NCBI RefSeq assembly: GCF_045348435.1
Contig: NZ_CP157484.1
Location: 248,001 to 312,000 of the forward strand
Direction of reading: 5' to 3'
Length of the DNA: 64,000 nt
DNA from: Alsobacter sp045348435
Lineage (GTDB): Bacteria; Pseudomonadota; Alphaproteobacteria; Rhizobiales; Beijerinckiaceae
In this document: positions 34,901-47,572 of the stretch, piece after piece
How the letters are laid out: each line of letters starts with the position of its first letter
Numbering within the stretch: the first letter of the stretch is position 1
Position numbers and translations under genes: made by a program
The notes under the pieces: model-generated
Seen by the model: only the letters and a program-made list of their open reading frames with translations
Told to the model about the DNA's origin: nothing
Databases searched by the model: none

Positions 34901-36920
34901 GCCCGGGGACAGCGGCGGGTTCGAAGCGCTCCACCGCCTGCTGGAGGCGCAGGCGTGGCGGCTCGCCGAATGGCGGCTGGCCTCGAGCGACCTGAATTAC
35001 CGCCGCTTCTTCGACGTCAACACGCTGGCCGGCCTGCGGGTCGAGATCCCGGCGGTGTTCGATCGCGCCCATGCGCTGATCGTCAGGCTCGTGCGGGAAG
35101 GCCGCATCCAGGGGCTGCGGATCGACCATATCGACGGCCTCGCCGACCCCGAAGCCTATCTGCGGGACCTGCGCAGGGCGGTCGGCGACCGCGTCTTCAT
35201 CGTCGCCGAGAAGATCCTGGAGCCCGGCGAGCGGCTGCGCCCCTGGCCGCTCGCCGGAACGACGGGCTACGACGTCATGGGCCCGCTCGACGGCGTGTTC
35301 ATCGACCCGGCGGCCGAGGCGGCGCTGGACGCGCTCTACGACGATGTCCGCGCCGACCCGCGGCCCCCCGGCGAGCAGCTCAATGTGGCCAAAAACGAGC
35401 TTCTGGAGACGAGCTTCGCCAGCGAGCGGGAAGCCATCGTGCTGGATCTGGCCGCCTTGGCGAAGGCCGACCGGAACACCCGCGATCTCGTCGCCGCCCG
35501 GCTGCGCCGCGCGGTCGTCGCCATGGTGGCCGCCTTCCCGGTCTACCGGACCTATCTAGGCGAGGGCGATCCGGCCGCGGAAGACGTGGCGCTGCTGGAC
35601 CGGGTGGTCGAGGAGGCGAAGGCGCGCCTCGGCCCGGCCGGTGAGGCCGCCTGCGCGTTCGTCCGTTCCGTGCTGCTCGACGACGGGCGGACGCCGCGGC
35701 GAAACCCGGCGGTGGCGGCCCGCATCCGACGCCGGTTCCAGCAGCTCACCGGTCCGGTGATGGCCAAGGGCCTGGAGGATACGCTGTTCTACCGCCACGT
35801 GCGGCTGCTCGCCCTCAACGAGGTGGGAGGCGATCCCTCCCATTTCGGACTGCCGGTGGGCGCGTTTCACGAGGCCATGCAGGACCGCGCCCGCGATTGG
35901 CCGAACGCCATGACGGCGACGGCGACCCACGACACCAAGCGCGGCGAGGACGCCCGCGCGCGCCTGATTGCGCTGGCCGAGGAGCCTCAAGCCTGGGCCG
36001 AGGCGCTCGCCGAGACCGAGCGGCTGACGGCCTCCGCCATCACGATCGGGCCGAAAGGCCAGTCGCCGGACGCCAATGACCGTTGGATGATCCTGCAATC
36101 GATCCTGGGCGCCTGGCCGATCGAGCTTCTGGACGGCGACGACCGCAAGGCGCTCGCGTCCTTCCGGGACCGCCTGCACGGCTATGTCGAAAAGGCGCTC
36201 CGTGAATCGAAGCGCCGCTCGAGCTGGCTGGAGCCCGACGCGGCCTATGAGGCGGCCGCCAAGGACTGGATCTCGGCCATCCTGTCGCCGAAGGGCCAGG
36301 CGCTGGCGGCGCTGCGCCCGCTCGCCAGGCGGCTGGCCCAGTGCGGCGCGCGGACGTCGCTGGCCCGAACGGCCCTGAAATGCGCCATGCCGGGCGTGCC
36401 GGACTTCTACCAGGGGACCGAGTTCTGGGACCTCTCGCTCGTCGATCCCGACAACCGCCGCCCCATCGACTATCGCGCGCGCTCCAAGGCGCTGGGCGCG
36501 GCGGCGAAGCCGCAGGAGCTGCTGGCCTCGTGGCCGGACGGGCGCGTCAAGATGGCGCTGACCCGAGCCCTGCTGGCGGACCGCGCCGCTTCGCCCGACC
36601 TGTACGGATCCGGCGACTACAGGCCGCTGCGGGCCGAGGGCGCGCGCGCCGCCCATGTGCTCGCCTTCGCACGCAGCATGGGGTCGGAGGCGGTTGTCGT
36701 GGCGCTGCCGCGTCTGGCGGCGAAGCTGCTGGACGGGGAGGGGTTGCTCCCGCGCCGCGCCGCCTGGGCCGGGACCACGATCACGCTCCCCGAAGGGATG
36801 TGGCGCGACGTCGTCACCGGCGAGCGGTTCCGCGCCTCGGGCGAGCCTCTCCCCATGGCGGAACTCTTCTCGCGCTTTCCGATTGCCGTTCTGAGAGCAT
36901 CACATGAACCCACCTCGTAG
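31965..36920 (+). CDS. malQ-treY: Fused 4-alpha-glucanotransferase (MalQ) and malto-oligosyltrehalose synthase (TreY)
   Basis: One 1651-residue frame encodes two enzymes. Residues about 1-715 are MalQ (GH77): nucleophile in 'GAVRIDHAFQLARLFLIP', acid/base in 'CLVIAEDLGTAPEGF', third Asp in 'LSTHDLPTFAGWW', and the terminal 'DVNQANMPGLVGGYPNWRRR'. An Ala/Ser-rich linker near residues 720-735 leads to TreY (GH13_26): 'ATYRFQFHAGFTFDDA', 'GSTHGYDIVDHGLINPELGG', 'IQGLRIDHIDGLADPEAYL', 'VFIVAEKILEPGERL', 'TATATHDTKRGEDARARL'. MalQ lengthens maltodextrins by disproportionation; TreY turns their reducing end into a trehalosyl unit. Start is GTG 31965 with TTGGAGT upstream. The end overlaps glgE by 17 bases. 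Both halves are full length, so it is a true fusion, not a frameshift. Confidence 0.93.
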   Translation: MKGPARPSTRSAAKAKSAEKAARRSAGTAPSVQGFDAEVAELATLAGVAQGYSDAYGAPVETPLETRRALLEALGLPVGSPSQLRESAHRARELRAGPVPALVVAPMDRAWTLTLRTPLPGATWTLVLEAGDALQGRMDPADAGDALALPALPMGYHRLEMSGRGERHVATLIAAPASCWHPDALEKGERWWGLTAQLYGLRTERDAGVGDYSAVAELAAGAGRNGASFLGLSPVHALFPSDRTKFSPYSPSSRLFLETLYIDPQAVQAPGRRGRPAPDPALERLRCASLVDYEQVWAPRRAALEALWGDGSAWLRDAAFQRFREQGGEPLALHAAFEALCEQQRSQGAAWPGAWPDDLRDVRSAAVEAFRRENQDRIAHHQWLQWLADRQLGAAAEAARESGMGLGLYRDLAVGPDRGGSELWSAPDRFVPDFAVGAPPDLLGPQGQNWGLPAFNPITLAEQGLAGFRALVAANARHAGAVRIDHAFQLARLFLIPPGAGAADGAYLDYPFEALLASLRIESHRARCLVIAEDLGTAPEGFSDAIMASGVLSYRIFFFEQDETGFKPPAAYPRAAMAALSTHDLPTFAGWWRGLDVDLREAFGIYDADRAAKDRDLRVTERERFLASLAAEGLARTDATPAAPPVAAASRFLARTPSSLLALQVEDVAGDVNQANMPGLVGGYPNWRRRTSKTVAEIVAPGGALARLAQELKQEGRGQGLAASATASAAPRATYRFQFHAGFTFDDAVKAAPDLVLLGISHVYASPIQKARPGSTHGYDIVDHGLINPELGGEEGFRRFSDALRANGLGLVVDIVPNHMGVGKDNPLWRSMLAWGPISPDSQAFDVDWDRPGLDGKILLPVLGRPYGQALEAGELRLVFEPALGGFCVAPHDERIPVGPLTWPVILDQAAAGMRPGSADRAALLGVADGLRSLALDAAQGEAVYERAALLAGGLVEQIGRSRGLRKAVDAATEAFSGSPGDSGGFEALHRLLEAQAWRLAEWRLASSDLNYRRFFDVNTLAGLRVEIPAVFDRAHALIVRLVREGRIQGLRIDHIDGLADPEAYLRDLRRAVGDRVFIVAEKILEPGERLRPWPLAGTTGYDVMGPLDGVFIDPAAEAALDALYDDVRADPRPPGEQLNVAKNELLETSFASEREAIVLDLAALAKADRNTRDLVAARLRRAVVAMVAAFPVYRTYLGEGDPAAEDVALLDRVVEEAKARLGPAGEAACAFVRSVLLDDGRTPRRNPAVAARIRRRFQQLTGPVMAKGLEDTLFYRHVRLLALNEVGGDPSHFGLPVGAFHEAMQDRARDWPNAMTATATHDTKRGEDARARLIALAEEPQAWAEALAETERLTASAITIGPKGQSPDANDRWMILQSILGAWPIELLDGDDRKALASFRDRLHGYVEKALRESKRRSSWLEPDAAYEAAAKDWISAILSPKGQALAALRPLARRLAQCGARTSLARTALKCAMPGVPDFYQGTEFWDLSLVDPDNRRPIDYRARSKALGAAAKPQELLASWPDGRVKMALTRALLADRAASPDLYGSGDYRPLRAEGARAAHVLAFARSMGSEAVVVALPRLAAKLLDGEGLLPRRAAWAGTTITLPEGMWRDVVTGERFRASGEPLPMAELFSRFPIAVLRASHEPTS

Positions 36921-38922
36921 TCAGACGCGATCCACGCCTCCGCGCGCGGTCCGCTCCCCGAAATCCATCGCCGGCGCGCCTCCCCGCGGGGAAGGGCGCG
37001 TCGTGATCGAGGGCGTTGCGCCCGAGATCGACGCCGGCGCGAGCGCCGCCAAGCGCGTCGTGGGTGACGTGTTCACGGTCGAGGCCGATATCTTCAGCGA
37101 CGGCCATGACGTCGTGCGGGCCGAACTGCTCTACCGCCCCCAGGACGAGACGCGGTGGCGCCGCACGCCGATGGCCTTCGTCGACAACGACCGCTGGAGC
37201 GGGAGCTTCCTCCTCGACCAGAACACGCGCTGGCTGTTCACCATCGAGGGCTGGCGTGACCCCTACGCGTCCTGGGCGCGGGACGTCGCCAAGAAGCGGG
37301 ACGCCGGCCAGGACGTCTCGCTCGAGCTGTTCGAGGGGGAGAAGCTGCTGCGCGCCGTCGAGGCGGGCGGTCCCGACGCGCAGACCCACGCCCGACTCGT
37401 GCAGGCGCTGGACAGCCATCCCGAGCGCGACCCGGCCCGGCTGGACGTGCTGTTCTCGGACGAGACGGCTGCGTTCATGGACCGGCTCGGCGAACGCGCC
37501 AACCTGTCCCGCTACCCCCGCGTCCTGCCGGTGGTCGCGGACCGCGAGGCCGCGCGCTTCTCGGCCTGGTACGAGCTCTTTCCGCGCTCCCAGTCCGGCG
37601 ACCCGGTCCGCCACGGCACGTTCGACGACGTGATCGCGCGCCTTCCCTATGTGCGCGACCTCGGTTTCGACGTGCTCTACTTCACCCCGATCCACCCGAT
37701 CGGACGCACCAACCGCAAGGGACGCAACAACGCGCTGACGGCCGGCCGCAACGATCCGGGCAGCGTCTACGCCATAGGGTCGGAGGAGGGCGGCCACACC
37801 GCCATCCATCCCGAGCTCGGCACGATCGACGACTTCGACCGGCTCGTCGCCGCCGCCCGCGACCATGGCCTGGAGATCGCGCTCGACTTCGCGGTCCAGT
37901 GTTCGCCCGACCATCCCTGGATCAAGGAGCATCCGGAGTGGTTCGAGTGGCGTCCGGACGGGACGATCCGCTTCGCCGAGAACCCGCCCAAGAAGTACGA
38001 GGACATCGTCAACGTCCATTTCTATGGCGACGCCTTTCCGGACCTCTGGTACGCTCTGCGCGACGCCTTCCTGTACTGGGTCGGGCATGGCGTGAAGATC
38101 TTCCGCGTCGACAACCCGCACACCAAGCCGATCCCGTTTTGGGAATGGATGATCCGGGACATCAACGAGCGGCATCCGGACGTGCTGTTCCTGGCCGAGG
38201 CGTTCACCCGGCCCAAGATGATGAAGAAGCTGGCCAAGATCGGCTTCCAGCAGTCCTACACCTATTTCACTTGGCGCAACCTGAAGTGGGAGCTGACGGA
38301 CTACGCGCTCGAACTGGCCGGCGACATGGGCGAATATTACCGCCCGAACTTCTTCGCCAACACGCCCGACATCAACCCGGTCTATCTCCAGACCAGCGGG
38401 CGGGCGGGGTTCATCGTCCGCTCGACGCTCGCCGCCACGCTCTCCAGCGTCTGGGGCATCTATAACGGCTTCGAGATCGCCGAGGCCGCCGCCCTTCCGG
38501 GCAAGGAAGAGTATCTCGACAGCGAGAAATACGAGATCAGGGCCTGGGATTTCGACAAGCCCGGGCATCTCAAGGACCATATCCGGGCGCTGAACCGCAT
38601 CCGCCGCGAGCACGCGGCCATGCGCGACTTCCGCAACGTCACGTTCCTGAACGCCTGGAACGACAACATCATCGCCTACGCCAAATGGGCGCCCGGCAAG
38701 TCCGAATGCGTGTTTGTGATGGTCAATCTCGACCCGCACGCCCGCCAGGACTGCGTCTACGAGATCCCGCTCTGGGAGTTCGGCCTGCCTGATTCCGGCG
38801 CGCTGGACGTCGAGGACCTGCTCCTGGGCTACCGGTTCAGGCTGCATGGCAAGTCACATCAGATCGCGCTGGATCCTGTCGACCGCTCGGTCGTGATCTG
38901 GCGTCTGAAGAAGCAGGGCTGA
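36904..38922 (+). CDS. glgE: Maltose-1-phosphate maltosyltransferase GlgE (GH13_3)
   Basis: GlgE extends alpha-1,4-glucan by adding maltosyl units from alpha-maltose-1-phosphate. This 672-residue protein has an N-terminal beta domain ('DVVRAELLYRPQDETRWRR'), the donor-site region 'DVLYFTPIHPIGRTNRKGRN', nucleophile Asp403 in 'GVKIFRVDNPHTKPIPFWEW' and acid Glu432 in 'VLFLAEAFTRPKMMKKLAKI', all GlgE hallmarks. About 50 N-terminal residues are basic and Pro-rich. It starts inside the end of the malQ-treY fusion, with GAGAG upstream, so translation is coupled. The substrate comes from the treS-maltokinase gene 11 bases downstream. Confidence 0.95.
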   Translation: MNPPRSQTRSTPPRAVRSPKSIAGAPPRGEGRVVIEGVAPEIDAGASAAKRVVGDVFTVEADIFSDGHDVVRAELLYRPQDETRWRRTPMAFVDNDRWSGSFLLDQNTRWLFTIEGWRDPYASWARDVAKKRDAGQDVSLELFEGEKLLRAVEAGGPDAQTHARLVQALDSHPERDPARLDVLFSDETAAFMDRLGERANLSRYPRVLPVVADREAARFSAWYELFPRSQSGDPVRHGTFDDVIARLPYVRDLGFDVLYFTPIHPIGRTNRKGRNNALTAGRNDPGSVYAIGSEEGGHTAIHPELGTIDDFDRLVAAARDHGLEIALDFAVQCSPDHPWIKEHPEWFEWRPDGTIRFAENPPKKYEDIVNVHFYGDAFPDLWYALRDAFLYWVGHGVKIFRVDNPHTKPIPFWEWMIRDINERHPDVLFLAEAFTRPKMMKKLAKIGFQQSYTYFTWRNLKWELTDYALELAGDMGEYYRPNFFANTPDINPVYLQTSGRAGFIVRSTLAATLSSVWGIYNGFEIAEAAALPGKEEYLDSEKYEIRAWDFDKPGHLKDHIRALNRIRREHAAMRDFRNVTFLNAWNDNIIAYAKWAPGKSECVFVMVNLDPHARQDCVYEIPLWEFGLPDSGALDVEDLLLGYRFRLHGKSHQIALDPVDRSVVIWRLKKQG

Positions 38923-38933
38923 GAGGGGCCGGA

Positions 38934-42193
<3,260 letters not shown>

Positions 42194-42194
<1 letters not shown>

Positions 42195-44509
42195 TGTCGG
42201 GCCGAAACACGAACGACAAGGATGGCGCCGGCGCGTCGGGCCGGGAGGCGGCCAGCATCCTGCAGCCCGTGGCCACCGGACAGGGCGGCGGCGTCCCGGC
42301 CCCGCAGGATCTCTCCGCCGAGGCGATCGCCGCCGTCGCGCACGCCTCCCATGGAGACCCGTTCGCCGTGCTGGGCCCCCACGAGGTCGCGCCCGGCCTG
42401 TGGGAGGTCCGCGCCATGCTGCCCCAGGCGCTGCGCGTCTGGATCGTCGGCGTCGACGGCGCGACCGAGCTGGCCGCCATGCAGCGGCGCCATCCGGCCG
42501 GGTTCTTCTCCGGCCGCTTCGAGGCCGGCGGACGGCCCGGCTACAGGCTGCGCATCGAGTCCGCCGACGCCACCTCGGTCGCGTACGACCCGTATTCCTT
42601 CATGAACGTGCTGGGCGAAGAGGAACTGATCCACATCGCCAGCCCGGGCAGCGACACGGTCTACAGGGCGCTCGGCGCGCACCGGCGCACGATCGGCGGC
42701 GTCGAGGGCTTCGCCGTGGCGGTGTGGGCGCCCAACGCCAGCCGGGTCAGCGTCGTGGGAGACTTCAACGGCTGGGACGGCCGACGCCACCCCATGCGCC
42801 TGCGCCACCAGGCGGGGATCTGGGAGCTCTTCTTGCCCGAGGTCCCGGCCGGCGGCCGCTACAAGTTCGAGATCCGCTCCCACAATGGCGGCCTGCTGCC
42901 GCTGAAGGCGGATCCCGTCGCCTTCGCGGCCGAACGTCCGCCCGCGACCGCGTCCCTGCTGCACGGACAGCCGGTCCAGGAATGGTCCGACGTCGACTGG
43001 ATGGCCAGGCGCGGGGACGGCGACCCGCGGTCGAAGCCGATCTCCATCTATGAATGCCACCTGGGCTCCTGGGCCAGGATCCCGGAGGAGGGCGACCGCT
43101 TCCTCACCTATCGGGAGATGGCCGAGCGGCTCGTGCCCTATGTGCGCGACATGGGTTTCACCCATATCGAACTGCTGCCGATCACGGAGTTTCCGTTCGA
43201 CGGGTCATGGGGCTACCAGCCCGTCTCCCTGTTCGCGCCGACCAGCCGCTTCGGCTCGCCGGAGGATTTCGCCTTCTTCGTTGAAGCGGCCCACCATGCG
43301 GGCCTCGGCATCCTGCTGGACTGGGTGCCGGCGCATTTCCCCAACGATCCGCACGGCCTCGGCAATTTCGACGGCACGCATCTCTACGAGCACGCCGATC
43401 CGCGCCAGGGCTTCCACCAGGACTGGGGCACCTACATCTACAATTTCGGCCGCCAGGAGGTCGCGTCCTTCCTGGTCGCCAACGCCCGCTTCTGGCTGGA
43501 GCGCTACCACCTCGACGGTCTGCGCGTCGATGCGGTGGCGTCGATGCTGTATCTCGACTATTCGCGCAAGCAGGGCGAGTGGGTGCCCAACCGCTATGGC
43601 GGCAACGAAAACCTCGAGGCGATCGACTTCCTGAGGCGGATGAACGAAACCGCCTACTCGGTCGCGCCGGGCGCGATCACGGTCGCCGAGGAGTCCACGG
43701 CGTGGCCGGGCGTATCCCACCCCACCTACACCGGCGGCCTGGGCTTTGGCTTCAAGTGGAACATGGGCTGGATGCACGACACGCTCCGCTACATGACCAA
43801 GGAGCCGATCCACCGCCGTTACCACCATCACGACCTGACCTTCGGGATGCTGTACGCCTTCACGGAGAACTTCGTGCTGCCGCTCAGCCATGACGAGGTG
43901 GTGCACGGCAAGGGCTCGCTCCTCGGCAAGATGCCCGGCGACCGCTGGCAGCGCTTCGCCAATCTGCGCGCCTATTTCGGCTTCATGTGGGGACATCCGG
44001 GCAAGAAGCTCCTGTTCATGGGTGGGGAGTTCGCCCAGGAACGGGAATGGAACCACGACGCCAGCCTGGACTGGCATCTGATCTCCGACCCGCTTCATCG
44101 GGGCGTGCAGGCCTTGGTGCGGGATCTCAACCGGGCCTATCGCACCATACCGGCGCTGCACGAAGGCGACGCCGACGGGTCGGGCTTCTCCTGGCTGGTC
44201 GCGGACGACCGGGACAACTCGGTGCTCGCCTTCGCGCGCTTCGGCAAGGACCGGGACCGGCCCGTCATCGTCGTGTGCAACTTCACGCCCGTGCCGCGAG
44301 CCGGCTACCGGATCGGCGCGCCGGCCGGCGGCTTCTGGCGCGAGGTGGTCAACACGGATGCGGACATCTATGGCGGCAGCGGTCTCGGCAATCTCGGCGG
44401 GATCGAAGCCGTCGAGCAGGAGAGCCACGGCCAGCCCTTCTCGCTGATGCTCACCTGCCCGCCGCTCGGGACGCTGATCCTGGAGCGTGTCTCGGGGTCG
44501 GGCGGGTGA
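42194..44509 (+). CDS. glgB: 1,4-alpha-glucan branching enzyme GlgB (GH13_9)
   Basis: GlgB cuts alpha-1,4-glucan and makes alpha-1,6 branches. This 771-residue protein has a polar, divergent N-terminus of about 40 residues, an N1 domain ('HASHGDPFAVLGPHEV'), a CBM48 ('FAVAVWAPNASRVSVVGDFN') and the catalytic barrel with Asp446 in 'LDGLRVDAVASMLYLDYSRK', Glu499 in 'AITVAEESTAWPGVS', and 'LPLSHDEVVHGKGSLLGKM'. ATG 42194 shares a base with the treS-mak stop, so it is co-translated with the GlgE pathway. No glgA, glgC or glgP is present, which implies that the glucan it branches is made by GlgE. Confidence 0.95.
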
Positions 44510-44575
44510 TCTTAAAGCTTTGAGAACCATCATTCGGTAAGCTCGTACTGAACATTTTCAGCAGGGCCTTGCAGA

Positions 44576-46831
44576 ATGACGACTCATTTCAGGCTGAGCA
44601 CCAAGGCGCTTGTGGCTTTCGCCGCGATGGCGGCCGTGTGTCTGGCGGCGATCGCCACCACCGTGGTGACAGTCGGGGCCGCCAAGCGTTCGGTTGAAAA
44701 GATGGGCGCGATGACCACCGTCCTGCGCCGGCAGACCCTGGCCGACATGCAGCACGACACCGTGCGCAGCCTGGTCTTCATCGCCCTGCACGACGGCAGT
44801 CGCAGGAGCGCCTCGACGAGCGAGGCCACCAAGGACCTGGACAAGACGATCGCCGAACTGGAGAAGAACATCGCCGACATCCCCGACGTGGGCGTGTCGG
44901 AGGAGGTGGGGGCCGCCAAGCCGGCCCTTCTGGCGTTGACCGGGACCTATACGCGCAAGGCCCGGGAACTCATCGCCATGGCCTTCGCCGATCCTCCCGC
45001 GGCCGAAAACAAGCTGCCCAGCTTCGAGCTCACCTTCGAGGACCTGGCGGTCGCCATGGATAAGATGAGCGACATGATCCAGGCGGCGAATGACTTGGCC
45101 GAGCGCGAGACGCACGCCAGCCAGGACGCCCTCCAGACGGCCAGCATCGTGTCGGGCGGCCTGATCTTGGCGTCGCTTCTGCTCATGCTGCTGTGGATCC
45201 GCCGGGGCGTCATCGCCGGGATCCTGTCGATTCGCACGTCCCTGCTCGACCGCAAGCGGGCCGGCGAACTGGACCACGTGAGGCGGGCGCACGCCGGCGA
45301 CGAGCTGGGCGAACTCGCCGCCGAAATCCAGGGCTTCCGCGAGGCGAGCCTGGAGGCGGCGCGGGTTCGCGCGGCCCTCGACCGCTGTCCGATCAACGTC
45401 ATCGCCGCCGACAATGATGGCGTGATCGTCTACGCGAACGCCTCGGTGCTGGGGCTCATGCGCCGCCATGCGGACGAGTTCAGGGCCATGGTGCCGGGAT
45501 TCGAGCCCGACGCCGTGGTGGGCTCGCGCATGGACGTGTTCCACCGCGATCCCAGCCGGGTGAGGGGCATGATCGGCGAACTGAGCGGCGCTCACCGACA
45601 GCGCATCAGGGCGTCGGCCCGGACATTCGAGATCATCGTCAGCCCGATCAACGGTCCGGAAGGCGAGCGCCTCGGCGCCATGCTGATCTGGGACGACGTC
45701 ACCGACATGCTGGCCGCCGACGAGGAGCTTTCGGCCATCGCGACCGCGGCGTCCGAAGGCGACTTCTCCAAGCGGATCAGGACCGAAGACAAGCAGGGCT
45801 TCGCCCGTGACATGAGCGCTGGGCTGAACGCCATGTCGTCGCGCGTGGAGACGGCCGTGAACGACTTTGCGTCCGTTCTCGGGCACGTCGCGAATGGCGA
45901 CCTCACGGCGGTGGTCGCCGAAAACTATGGCGGTGGGCTGGGTGAACTCAGCGAGAGCATCAACCGTACGGTCGCCCGCCTCGCCGAGACGGTGGGCCGG
46001 ATCCAGGCCATGTCGACCGAGGTGAGCGGCGCGGCGCGCGAGATCAACGAGGGCGCGCAAGACCTCTCGCGCCGGACGGAGGCCCAGGCCTCCTCGCTGG
46101 AACAGACCGCGTCCACCGTCGAGGAACTGGCCGCCTCCGTCCGCGCCAGCGCAGAGTCCTCGGCCAAAGTCTGCGCCATCGCCGAGCAGGCGCGCGGCGT
46201 CGCGCAGGAAGGCGGGGCCATCGTGTCGCGCGCCGTCGAGGCGATGTCCAGCATCGACCAGACCAGCCGCAAGATCTCCGACATCACGACCGTGATTGAA
46301 GACATCGCGTTTCAGACGAACCTCCTGGCCCTCAACGCCGCCGTCGAGGCGGCCCGGGCGGGAGAGGCCGGCAAGGGCTTCGCCGTGGTCGCCTCGGAGG
46401 TGCGTTCCCTGGCGCAACGGTCGAGCGAAGCCGCCAAGGACATCACCGGCCTGATCGCCGCCTCCAACGCCGAAGTGACCAAAGGGGTCGAACTGGTCCG
46501 CGCGGCCGGCGGCGCCCTGGGGCGGATCGTCGAGTCCTCGGTCACGGTCGCGTCCAGGGTGTCGGAGATCTCGGCGGCCTCGCTGGAGCAGGCCACCGGC
46601 ATCGAGGAGATCACCAAGGCGGTGTCGAAGCTCGACGAGATGACGCAGCAGAACGCCGCGCTGGCGGAGCAGAGCGCCGCCTCGTCCGACTCGCTCAGCA
46701 TGCAGATCCGGTCCCTGAACGACCTTGCGGCGGCTTTCCGGACACGCGAGGACCGCGCCGGCGAGGACGCCGGCTACGCCTCCGCGTCGTACCGTCCGCC
46801 CCTCGCCCGGGCTGGCTTCGGGCGGCGCTGA
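44576..46831 (+). CDS. Methyl-accepting chemotaxis protein with PAS domain
   Basis: This 751-residue receptor has TM1 at about residues 10-32, a helical periplasmic domain (about 33-190) and TM2 near 190-210 ('IVSGGLILASLLLMLLWIRR'). A linker follows, then a PAS domain (about 268-360, 'CPINVIAADNDGVIVYANAS'), a HAMP-like pair (about 375-470, 'NDFASVLGHVANGDLTAVV') and the signalling hairpin with the conserved tip 'DIAFQTNLLALNAAVEAARA' and 'FAVVASEVRSLAQRSSEAAK'. The C-terminus lacks a CheR-docking pentapeptide of the NWETF type. It senses an unknown periplasmic cue and possibly redox or ligand through PAS. It lies within the trehalose island without chemotaxis partners and converges on the phosphoesterase gene with 3 bases between. 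Confidence 0.92.
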   Translation: MTTHFRLSTKALVAFAAMAAVCLAAIATTVVTVGAAKRSVEKMGAMTTVLRRQTLADMQHDTVRSLVFIALHDGSRRSASTSEATKDLDKTIAELEKNIADIPDVGVSEEVGAAKPALLALTGTYTRKARELIAMAFADPPAAENKLPSFELTFEDLAVAMDKMSDMIQAANDLAERETHASQDALQTASIVSGGLILASLLLMLLWIRRGVIAGILSIRTSLLDRKRAGELDHVRRAHAGDELGELAAEIQGFREASLEAARVRAALDRCPINVIAADNDGVIVYANASVLGLMRRHADEFRAMVPGFEPDAVVGSRMDVFHRDPSRVRGMIGELSGAHRQRIRASARTFEIIVSPINGPEGERLGAMLIWDDVTDMLAADEELSAIATAASEGDFSKRIRTEDKQGFARDMSAGLNAMSSRVETAVNDFASVLGHVANGDLTAVVAENYGGGLGELSESINRTVARLAETVGRIQAMSTEVSGAAREINEGAQDLSRRTEAQASSLEQTASTVEELAASVRASAESSAKVCAIAEQARGVAQEGGAIVSRAVEAMSSIDQTSRKISDITTVIEDIAFQTNLLALNAAVEAARAGEAGKGFAVVASEVRSLAQRSSEAAKDITGLIAASNAEVTKGVELVRAAGGALGRIVESSVTVASRVSEISAASLEQATGIEEITKAVSKLDEMTQQNAALAEQSAASSDSLSMQIRSLNDLAAAFRTREDRAGEDAGYASASYRPPLARAGFGRR

Positions 46832-46834
46832 CGG

Positions 46835-47572
46835 TCAGAGCTGCAGCAGAGCGTAGGGCTTTCCCGTCGGCTTCTCGATGTGCATCGCGACGTTGAAGAC
46901 GGGGATGCCGGCCGGCGTCTTGCCCTCGTAGCGCCCCCGGTGGGCGTGGCCGTGCACGACCGACGTCACCTTAAATCGGTCAATGGTCTCCGCGAGCCGC
47001 GAGCAGCCGAGGAAGGGGTAGATCTCCTCAGGCTCGCCTTCGACCGTCTCGGAGATCGGGGCGTAGTGCAGCACCACCATGGCGCGCTTGCTGCGCACCT
47101 GCCTGAGGCCGTTCTCCAGCAGCATCGCTTCGTTCATCGCCTCGTTGACGAAGCTCTTGGTGGCGCTCTCCCCGAAGGAGCCCAGCATGCGCCGGCCGAA
47201 TCCGCCGCCATAGCCTTTCACGCCCACGAAGCCGACGCCCTTGACCTCGCAGGTCTGGCCCTCGAGCAGGATCACCCCCGCCTCCCGCAGGATGCGCCGC
47301 AACGCCTCCACATCGCCGCACTCATGGTCGTGGTTGCCCAGCACCGCGATGACGGGGATCGAGCAGGCCTTCAGGTCCGCTGCGAGAAGCTCGGCCTCGC
47401 GCGCCTTGCCGAGGTCGGTGAGGTCCCCGGCCAGGACCAGCGCGTCCGCCGCCTTGGAGATCTCCCCGAACATGTCGCGATAGGCGCCGGGCGACGTCTC
47501 CTTGACATGCAGGTCGCCCACGGCCGCGACCGTGATCCGTTCGACGGAGCCGTCGGCGCCGTCTTCACTCAT
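46835..47572 (-). CDS. Calcineurin-like metallophosphoesterase
   Basis: This 245-residue enzyme has all five metallophosphoesterase blocks: 'AAVGDLHVKE' (Asp20, His22), 'ALVLAGDLTDLGKA' (Asp50), 'VIAVLGNHDHECGD' (Asn80, His81), 'MVVLHYAPI', and 'VTSVVHGHAHRGRYEGK'. It is therefore likely an active two-metal phosphodiesterase or phosphatase; the substrate is unknown. ATG 47572 overlaps the stop of the nucleotidyltransferase-like gene upstream (ATGAGTGA), so the pair is translationally coupled; ATG 47599 is an alternative start. No signal peptide, so cytoplasmic. Confidence 0.85.
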   Translation of the reverse strand: MSEDGADGSVERITVAAVGDLHVKETSPGAYRDMFGEISKAADALVLAGDLTDLGKAREAELLAADLKACSIPVIAVLGNHDHECGDVEALRRILREAGVILLEGQTCEVKGVGFVGVKGYGGGFGRRMLGSFGESATKSFVNEAMNEAMLLENGLRQVRSKRAMVVLHYAPISETVEGEPEEIYPFLGCSRLAETIDRFKVTSVVHGHAHRGRYEGKTPAGIPVFNVAMHIEKPTGKPYALLQL

